Shown piece after piece: positions 13,614 through 19,076 of a stretch of DNA of 19,076 nt. The notes beneath the pieces are model-generated. The model saw only the letters and a list, made by a program, of their open reading frames with translations, was not told the origin of the DNA and searched no databases. The DNA is from Treponema sp. UBA3870. Its GTDB lineage: Bacteria; Spirochaetota; Spirochaetia; Treponematales; Treponemataceae. Location of the stretch: assembly GCA_002392275.1 (NCBI GenBank), contig DGGQ01000192.1, positions 1 through 19,076 of the forward strand, given 5' to 3'. Each line of letters opens with the position of its first letter. Positions within the stretch are counted from its first letter, which is position 1. Both the position numbers and the translations under genes were made by a program.

Positions 13614-16600
13614 TTATTCAGCAGTGTCGTATGCGTCGCTTATCATCTGGATGACGGAGGCTTTGTCTTTCCACCATGATGGCGACCATATCCTTATGAG
13701 TTTCCATCCACGGCTCTCAAGATATTTTTGCCTGTGGTAGTCCCTGTCCCTTGCGCTGGAGCTCCGTCTGTAGAGTCCGCTGTCACATTCAATGCCAAGC
13801 ACATAGCGCCCGTTCTTTTTGATTGCAAAGTCAATGCTGTATCCGCCAATTCCAAGGTCGCGCTCGAACTCAAATCCTTCCTCGCCAAGAGACTGCGCAA
13901 CATCGTCAAGATAGCTCCCGTCATGTTCACGCTCGCTCTGGCTGTCTCCACGTCCCGGGCAGAATGAAAGTAGAATGTCTTTTGCAAGTTTCCTGTTTTT
14001 TGTGCTGACTGCCGCCGCATATTCCAAATATTTCTGGAGGATTGCGGGTCCAGGATTTTTTACATTATCGACGTTCATTTCGTTCGGCTCAAAACTTGTT
14101 ACGATGTGGACCTTTTTCTTTGCACGGCTGATTGCAACATTGAGTCTGTTTTCGCCCCCCGCCTGGTTGAGCCATCCAAAGTTCTGGATAAATTTTCCGC
14201 TTGCATTTTTTGCGTATCCGATTGAGAAAATGATAATGTCACGCTCGTCGCCCTGGACGTTTTCAATGTTCTTCACGAAAAGACCAATGTCCTCTCCGTC
14301 CTGGGTTCTCGCAAGCTCCACACGAATCTTTTCCGCAAACTCGCTGTCCTGCATACATTCCTTGTCTATCAAATCGTCAATCAAATCGCGCTGGCTTGTG
14401 TTGAACGTTATGATTCCGATTGTCTCATTTTCCTTTCTGTTTGCGAAAATATCTTTCAGAAGACCAACAATGTATTCCGCCTCCTTTTGATTCCGTCTTT
14501 TGTCCCATATTGCTCCACTCATTTTATGCACTTCGATTGGAGGTGTCTCAGGCTCCGCAACATTTGGAGAAACATAAAGCTGTCCGCCGTAAAAAGCGTA
14601 GTTCGAGAATGCAATCAGCTCCTCGTACTTCGAGCGGTAGTGGAAATTGAGTAGGGTATCGGGGTATCGGTATTTTGCCAAATCAAGAAGACTTTCTTCT
14701 TCAAGTGCGGCTGAAATCTCCTCGTCCTCGTCCAGAGCATCCTCGTCAACTGTCATTCTTCCTGTTCCAAGACTTGATGGGCGCAGCTGTTTCTGGTCAC
14801 CGGCCACGACAACTTTTTTTGCGCGCAGAATTGATGGAAGACCTTTTTCAACATACATCTGGGAAGCCTCGTCGAATACAAGCAAATCAAAAACTCCAAT
14901 CTGGAGCGGAATGATTTCCGAAACAACTTCCGGTGTAAGAAGCCAGACCTTTATTGATTTAAAAAGCTCGAAGTCAAATTTGTTTATAAACTTGTTAACG
15001 CTCATGCGTCTTTTTGATTCAACCGCCCGCTGTATGTCGTTGTGACGTTTTGACTGTGTGAGAAGCGCAAGCGAGTCGAAAAGTTTTCGTTCAAGATTCT
15101 CCCGTGTGATTTTTCTTTTTTTCTGTATGTCCTCGCTGATTGAACGAATTGTTGCCGGGAAATTTGAAATGTTCATAAGCGTTGTTCTGTGCGATGTTTC
15201 AAAATCCATCAGATGCCTGTAGAGAACAAAATCCTTGACCTCCCTGTTTGCTTCGGAAAGTGAATTTTCACACTGACGCTGGACCGCCTTCATTGCCGTG
15301 AAATAGTTTTTTTCCTCTGGTGAAAGAGCCGTGTAGGCAGGCCTCAACGCATGGTAGCGTCCGTATCTTTCAATGCCGGATGTAAAATCATCGCTGCTCT
15401 TTAAAAGCAGATTTCTGTTCTGTTTTGTGTTTGCGTCAAAAAATGTTTCGACAAACTGTTTTACAGCTCCACGAGTCTTTCCGCCTGAAAAGAGTCTTGC
15501 AATCGCATTCTTCCTATTGAGAATTTCAATTTCATTTTTCAGCGGAAGCCATTTTTCGTTCATGCGCTGCACATCAAAATCGGTAAGGGTGTCGCGTAGA
15601 TTTTTCATCCACGGAAACTCTTTTTCGAGCGATGTGTATTCGTCGGCTTTTGAAACAAGGTCCTCGTCGGTGAAAGTCTTTGAGCATTTTGAAAGGGTCT
15701 CGTAGTTGTAATCAAGAAGCGGGGAAGGAACCTCGCGCTCAAAAAGTTTTTCTTTTTCAAATTCTTCTGTGTTTGAAAAATTTTTATGCGGACAGTTGAG
15801 GTAAAGTCTGTACGGCTCAATTCCAAATTTATCAACTGTGTAAAGTTCTTTTGCAATTCTTTCAAGACTGTCAATCTGCGTGTCAATTTCAGCCGAAAGA
15901 TTTTGCGAAGATTTTATTTCCGTCTGGCCCGATTCGTTTTGTGAAATTATATTCGACATCTGCGAGTAAAAAAGATTTTTGTCGTTAACATCGTCAATCA
16001 CAATCGCAAATCTCGACAAATCCCCAAGGCGCGAATAGACAACATCGAGCGCGGTCTTTTTTTCGGAGACCATCAAAACTGTCTGACCGTTCAACGCGGC
16101 CTGTGAAATCAAGCTGGTGATTGTCTGGGACTTTCCAGTTCCCGGAGGTCCTTCCATTACAAGCTCGTCTGCAACCTGCACTGTGTTCAAAACTTTTTCC
16201 TGCGAGCTGTTCATGTCGTTGATGTAGGTTATGTTGTTTTCCAGAATAGGATTTTCGTCTGTCGATGGAGGAGCGTCATCTGAATCTGCAAGCAAATCGT
16301 TAAGCAGAGTGTTGATTGAACCTTCCTCAACGATTTTCTGGAAATCTTTTTGAATTGAGGAGGAGCAGATGGGGAATGTCCCAATAACTATGCTGTTGTC
16401 CAAAAAAAGCTGTCCGCTCTGGAATTCGGGGAATGTGTCCGCGGTGTAGTCCACAAAAGGATGAAGCTCGTTTTCGGATTCCTCCAGCTGTATTTCAAGG
16501 TCCGCATTTTTATAGAAAACTTTTATGCTTTCAAAAAATGTTTCCTTGGCTGTGTCCTCAATTTCATCGGGCGGAAGAGTCTGGTTCAGATTGTTTGTCT

Positions 16601-17297
16601 TGAAGTACGCAAGAATCAATGTCGTGTTGTAGAGGATGTCCCTTGAACGGTCGAGCGAAATTTTTATTGACGACGGGGTTCTTTCTTCTGTCACTGGAAA
16701 AAGTGCAAGCGGTGCGCGGACCTCAAAATTTTCTCCGGTGAGTTTTCCTTTCACAAACGGATACGCAATAAAAAGATCGTTCTGTCCTTTGTCCCTCACA
16801 AGCCTGTTGTTCGAGCGGAGAAGGGCTGTAATTTTTTTTAGCTGGCTTTCGTTCTTCAGATTCGCGACTTCTATTTTTCTGCCAGTTCCCAAAATTATGT
16901 CGCGTGCATCATAGTCGGGGCTGAACAAATCCACCGCATATTTTGATTGCAGCTTTGGCATGTAAAGAAGATGGTTGCGCCGGTTGATGTTGATTAGTTT
17001 TTTTTCAAGCTCCTTCAAAGTTTCCTGCACGTTTTTTGTGATTGTGACTTTTGTAAATCCGCTGCTCTGTGTGCGCCTGAGATATTTGTTTATTACACGC
17101 AGAAACTGTTCGCCATAGTTTTCGATAAAACTTTTTCCCACACCGGGGATTGAATCAAAATCTGAAAGTTTTACCGGCTCCATTTCCGCAATCACCCTGA
17201 GCACATCGTCGGAGCAGACTGTCGGGACTCTTTCTGTTTCCGCAGTGTCCTTTATGTGCTGTCTCAGATTCAAAAGCTCGTTATATAGTTCGTCCAT
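13614..17297 (-). CDS. HRDC/HhH-DUF4011-SF1 helicase-Vsr-like nuclease fusion (candidate defence protein)
   Basis: 1227 residues, no gaps or frameshifts. Domains in order: HRDC/helix-hairpin-helix-like DNA-binding module (about 28-75, with DSIPGVGKSF); DUF4011-type region (about 92-340, with INRRNHLLYMP); SF1 helicase, UPF1-like, with Q-like motif NSSQEKVL (363-370), Walker A GPPGTGKSQT (383-392), a long helical insert (about 440-780), Walker B FDEAS (808-812), VVVAGDQKQLRP (829-840), HYRSKYEE (886-893), NVQGDERDIIIFS (1013-1025) and RLNVAISRAKK (1051-1061); then a C-terminal MTES_1575/Vsr-like PD-(D/E)XK nuclease (about 1125-1225) with YSIDFAI, GIECDSG, SSARDRDYHRQ and ESRGWKLIRIW. All core ATPase and nuclease motifs look intact. 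The ATG at 17297 has GGGAG 6 nt upstream and lies 26 nt after the murD stop. This order matches DUF4011-helicase-Vsr proteins, which include the antiphage protein called HheA as I recall; function here is inferred. Confidence 0.9.
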   Translation of the reverse strand: MDELYNELLNLRQHIKDTAETERVPTVCSDDVLRVIAEMEPVKLSDFDSIPGVGKSFIENYGEQFLRVINKYLRRTQSSGFTKVTITKNVQETLKELEKKLININRRNHLLYMPKLQSKYAVDLFSPDYDARDIILGTGRKIEVANLKNESQLKKITALLRSNNRLVRDKGQNDLFIAYPFVKGKLTGENFEVRAPLALFPVTEERTPSSIKISLDRSRDILYNTTLILAYFKTNNLNQTLPPDEIEDTAKETFFESIKVFYKNADLEIQLEESENELHPFVDYTADTFPEFQSGQLFLDNSIVIGTFPICSSSIQKDFQKIVEEGSINTLLNDLLADSDDAPPSTDENPILENNITYINDMNSSQEKVLNTVQVADELVMEGPPGTGKSQTITSLISQAALNGQTVLMVSEKKTALDVVYSRLGDLSRFAIVIDDVNDKNLFYSQMSNIISQNESGQTEIKSSQNLSAEIDTQIDSLERIAKELYTVDKFGIEPYRLYLNCPHKNFSNTEEFEKEKLFEREVPSPLLDYNYETLSKCSKTFTDEDLVSKADEYTSLEKEFPWMKNLRDTLTDFDVQRMNEKWLPLKNEIEILNRKNAIARLFSGGKTRGAVKQFVETFFDANTKQNRNLLLKSSDDFTSGIERYGRYHALRPAYTALSPEEKNYFTAMKAVQRQCENSLSEANREVKDFVLYRHLMDFETSHRTTLMNISNFPATIRSISEDIQKKRKITRENLERKLFDSLALLTQSKRHNDIQRAVESKRRMSVNKFINKFDFELFKSIKVWLLTPEVVSEIIPLQIGVFDLLVFDEASQMYVEKGLPSILRAKKVVVAGDQKQLRPSSLGTGRMTVDEDALDEDEEISAALEEESLLDLAKYRYPDTLLNFHYRSKYEELIAFSNYAFYGGQLYVSPNVAEPETPPIEVHKMSGAIWDKRRNQKEAEYIVGLLKDIFANRKENETIGIITFNTSQRDLIDDLIDKECMQDSEFAEKIRVELARTQDGEDIGLFVKNIENVQGDERDIIIFSIGYAKNASGKFIQNFGWLNQAGGENRLNVAISRAKKKVHIVTSFEPNEMNVDNVKNPGPAILQKYLEYAAAVSTKNRKLAKDILLSFCPGRGDSQSEREHDGSYLDDVAQSLGEEGFEFERDLGIGGYSIDFAIKKNGRYVLGIECDSGLYRRSSSARDRDYHRQKYLESRGWKLIRIWSPSWWKDKASVIQMISDAYDTAE

Positions 17298-17323
17298 TTT
17301 TTTCTCCCGTGTTGTTGATTTTT

Positions 17324-18931
17324 TTAGTTTCCGAATGTGTCAGTCACCGCGTCCTTGAATTTGTTTCCACGGTCAAACTCGTTTGCGAACATTCCAAAAG
17401 ATGTCGCACCCGGAGAAAACACAACCGGTATTTCTTCCGCGTAATCATAGTAAGCAAAATTTGCTTCCGCCCTGTCGCTCATTAAGTCTGTTTTCATTAC
17501 ACCAAGAAGCGCGCCCAGTGAGTCGTAAGGTCCGCTGTAGTTGATGTATTTTTGGTCCAGCATTTGCGTGAGCTTGTCTGTTCCGGTTCCAGAAAGTAGA
17601 TAGAGTTTTTGCGGAACAAATTTTTTTCCTTTTCTTCCAGCCATCAACTCAAAGAGGGGAGTGAAGTCCAGATTTTTGTCCGTTCCTCCAGCAATCAAAA
17701 CAACCCTCCGTGAAAATGACATTGCCGCCGCAACAGATGCTTCTGGGATTGTCGCGCAGGTGTCGTTGTAGAAAGAAAGTTTTATTGAGTTGTACGGGTT
17801 TTTCCATTTGCAGAAATGCTCCAGCCTGTGTGGAATTCCCTTCCACGAGTCAACAATATTCATGGTCTGTTCGGGTGAGACGTGCATCAGGCGCAGAACA
17901 AGAGCGGCGTTCAGTGCGTTGATTCTCATGTGCGCTCCAGGAACAAGAAGCTCGCCCATTATTTTTTCTTCCGCAACATTTTTTTCTCTTGCGGATTTGC
18001 TCAGGAGTTCATCGGGCAGTCTTGAATACCCATACACGGTAGAACTGTCCAGGTCTGTCTGGAAAGCTCCGTACACTCCTGCCGGAAGAATCGATGTGCT
18101 GTAGCGCAGAACTTTTCCGTGTGTCTCTGACGCAAAAAGGTCGCCCCAGCATTTGCATCCTTTCTTTGGAGAAGCTGTTTCTGTTAGATAGTCGTCCGCA
18201 TCAAAATCAAGAATTGTGAAATCATTTTCGTCCTGGTCCGCGTAGATTAATTTTTTGTCGGCAATGTAGCTGTCCATTCCGTCGTACCAGTTCTGATGGT
18301 CCGGAACAATTTTTGTTATGATTGCAATCTTTGGTTTGAGAGCTTTCCGTCCACGCAAATCGGCAAGCTGCCAGCTGGAGAGCTCAAGGACAACGGGAGT
18401 CATTCCGTCGGTCTTGTCCAAAAATGTGAGGGGGCTTACAGTTATGTTTCCGCCAAGAAATGATTTGAACCCGGCGTTCTTTAGTCCGAAATCAATTGCG
18501 CTGACTGTTGAGCTTTTTCCCTTGCTTCCGGTGACAGCAATAATCGGGGCCTTTGTGAAATGAAGAAAAATGCTGATGTCGGTTTCGATTGCCTTTGCCG
18601 CAGCCAGATATTCGTTGCCCTGGATTTTTACTCCCGGATTTTTTATCACACAGTCGGCCTCGGAAAAATCTTCAATATTGTGGCGGCCCAGAACGTAGGA
18701 AAGCCTGCTTTTGTCCAGCTCAGTGTCATCGGAAATTTTTTTTAGGGTCGGGGCAAGAAGGTCGGGAGTCTTCATGTCCGTTACAGTGACGTAGGCTCCG
18801 TGCTTCAAAAAAAATCTGACACAGGCTTCGCCGCCACCGTTGAGACCAAGCCCCATTATCGTGATTTTTTTTCCGGCAATGTCTTCAAGTGAATCAAAAA
18901 CGCATCCCTCTGGATAAACATAAGGCTCCAT
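17324..18931 (-). CDS. murD: UDP-N-acetylmuramoyl-L-alanine--D-glutamate ligase (MurD), divergent form
   Basis: Adds glutamate to UDP-MurNAc-L-Ala in peptidoglycan precursor synthesis, in the cytosol with ATP. 535 residues against about 440 in E. coli. N-terminal Rossmann part KKITIMGLGLNGGGEACVRF; ATP loop VTGSKGKSST; GGNI; ELSSWQLADL; PDHQNWYDG in the place of DHxDxH; PGAHMRINALNAALV; GIPHRLEHF; and C-terminal SPGATSFGMFANEFDRGNKF, which fits the glutamate-binding end of MurD. The motif usually written NDSKATN reads NDTCATIPEA here, lacking the lysine; I recall NDTxATxPEA variants in other bacteria. Extra length is spread over the central domain (about 250-330). The start at 18931 has AAGGAG 7 nt upstream; an in-frame TTG 8 codons earlier is rejected. 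Upstream promoter with direct repeats; helicase-nuclease gene follows 26 nt after the stop. Confidence 0.92.
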   Translation of the reverse strand: MEPYVYPEGCVFDSLEDIAGKKITIMGLGLNGGGEACVRFFLKHGAYVTVTDMKTPDLLAPTLKKISDDTELDKSRLSYVLGRHNIEDFSEADCVIKNPGVKIQGNEYLAAAKAIETDISIFLHFTKAPIIAVTGSKGKSSTVSAIDFGLKNAGFKSFLGGNITVSPLTFLDKTDGMTPVVLELSSWQLADLRGRKALKPKIAIITKIVPDHQNWYDGMDSYIADKKLIYADQDENDFTILDFDADDYLTETASPKKGCKCWGDLFASETHGKVLRYSTSILPAGVYGAFQTDLDSSTVYGYSRLPDELLSKSAREKNVAEEKIMGELLVPGAHMRINALNAALVLRLMHVSPEQTMNIVDSWKGIPHRLEHFCKWKNPYNSIKLSFYNDTCATIPEASVAAAMSFSRRVVLIAGGTDKNLDFTPLFELMAGRKGKKFVPQKLYLLSGTGTDKLTQMLDQKYINYSGPYDSLGALLGVMKTDLMSDRAEANFAYYDYAEEIPVVFSPGATSFGMFANEFDRGNKFKDAVTDTFGN

Positions 18932-18978
18932 ACTTTTTCTCCTTGCATTCACCAAATTTTAAATCTATACAGTTTGAT

Positions 18979-19007
18979 ATTGTAATCAATCTTCATGCAA
19001 TAATCAA
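18979..19007 (-). promoter_or_regulatory. Promoter of murD and the helicase-nuclease gene
   Basis: TTGATT (19002-19007, 4 of 6) and TACAAT (18979-18984, 5 of 6) are separated by 17 nt on the minus strand. Start near 18972 gives a leader of about 40 nt with AAGGAG near its end. No separate promoter is evident in the 26 nt before the helicase-nuclease gene. Confidence 0.55.
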
Positions 19008-19010
19008 TCT
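18983..19010. repeat. Exact 10-bp direct repeat spanning the murD promoter
   Basis: TAATCAATCT occurs at 18983-18992 and again at 19001-19010, an 18-bp period. The second copy contains the -35 element and the first touches the -10 element. This is the placement expected of an operator pair, but it could also be chance duplication. Confidence 0.45.
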
Positions 19011-19024
19011 CAAGTGCGCTGCTT

Positions 19025-19053
19025 TTGACAATCCATATTTAAAGCTGTATTCT
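19025..19053 (+). promoter_or_regulatory. Rightward promoter at the window edge
   Basis: TTGACA (19025-19030, perfect) and TATTCT (19048-19053, 4 of 6) are separated by 17 nt. Transcription would start near 19060 and run out of the window, so a rightward gene divergent from murD is likely just outside. Confidence 0.5.
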
Positions 19054-19076
19054 GTCTTTATTTTGCGTTACTCTAA

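Noticed and set aside
13975..14490. 171-codon rightward open frame opposite the helicase motifs
   Set aside because: Antisense to conserved helicase motifs V and VI; no independent evidence of coding.
13614..18931. Mobile element or defence island around the helicase-nuclease
   Set aside because: No integrase, transposase, terminal repeats, tRNA or second defence gene is present in the window.
19021..19076. Coding sequence at the right edge
   Set aside because: No open frame with a start signal is visible; only a rightward promoter is supported.

Overview
This is chromosomal DNA from a host-associated spirochete, most likely a Treponema. That assignment rests on remembered family resemblance (a 248-residue GpmA with a spirochete-like C-terminal end, the NDT-type MurD, the acyl-ACP thioesterase and the gene mix), not on a search. 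Coding density is very high, with no tRNA, rRNA, CRISPR array, IS element or prophage gene, and no gene-free stretch over about 200 bases.

Layout, left to right. (1) Leftward block 1-5313: yczE/yitT-type membrane protein and a secreted DUF2059 protein from a perfect consensus promoter (5342-5370); then a NudC-type NADH pyrophosphatase with its own promoter, translationally coupled to a 7TM-PAS-GGDEF-EAL c-di-GMP phosphodiesterase; then purC, cut by the left edge. (2) Rightward pair 5456-7273: an HSL-like alpha/beta hydrolase and glycolytic gpmA, ended by a strong terminator. (3) Leftward cluster 7332-9536: arfB ribosome rescue factor, an unknown membrane-anchored protein and an acyl-ACP thioesterase. 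(4) A rightward secreted, possibly outer-membrane protein (9730-10296), convergent with a leftward pair (degenerate SDR-like protein, then an MgtC/SapB-family membrane protein, 10312-11799). (5) A rightward pair 11911-13569: GNAT acetyltransferase and an AP-endonuclease-2-type TIM-barrel sugar isomerase/epimerase. (6) A leftward pair 13614-18931: murD followed 26 nt later by a 1227-residue HRDC/HhH-DUF4011-SF1 helicase-Vsr-like nuclease fusion. A promoter at the right edge points to another rightward gene outside the window.

The most notable item is the helicase-nuclease, which has the domain order of single-gene antiphage defence proteins but sits in an operon with a cell-wall gene. The second theme is expression signals. 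At least two genes (nudC and the SDR-like gene) have strong promoters placed so that transcription should begin at or within 2 nt of the start codon, which predicts leaderless mRNAs; other genes have clear Shine-Dalgarno sites, several of them overlapping an in-frame upstream ATG that would mislead start calling. Promoter calls were read by eye and are hypotheses.
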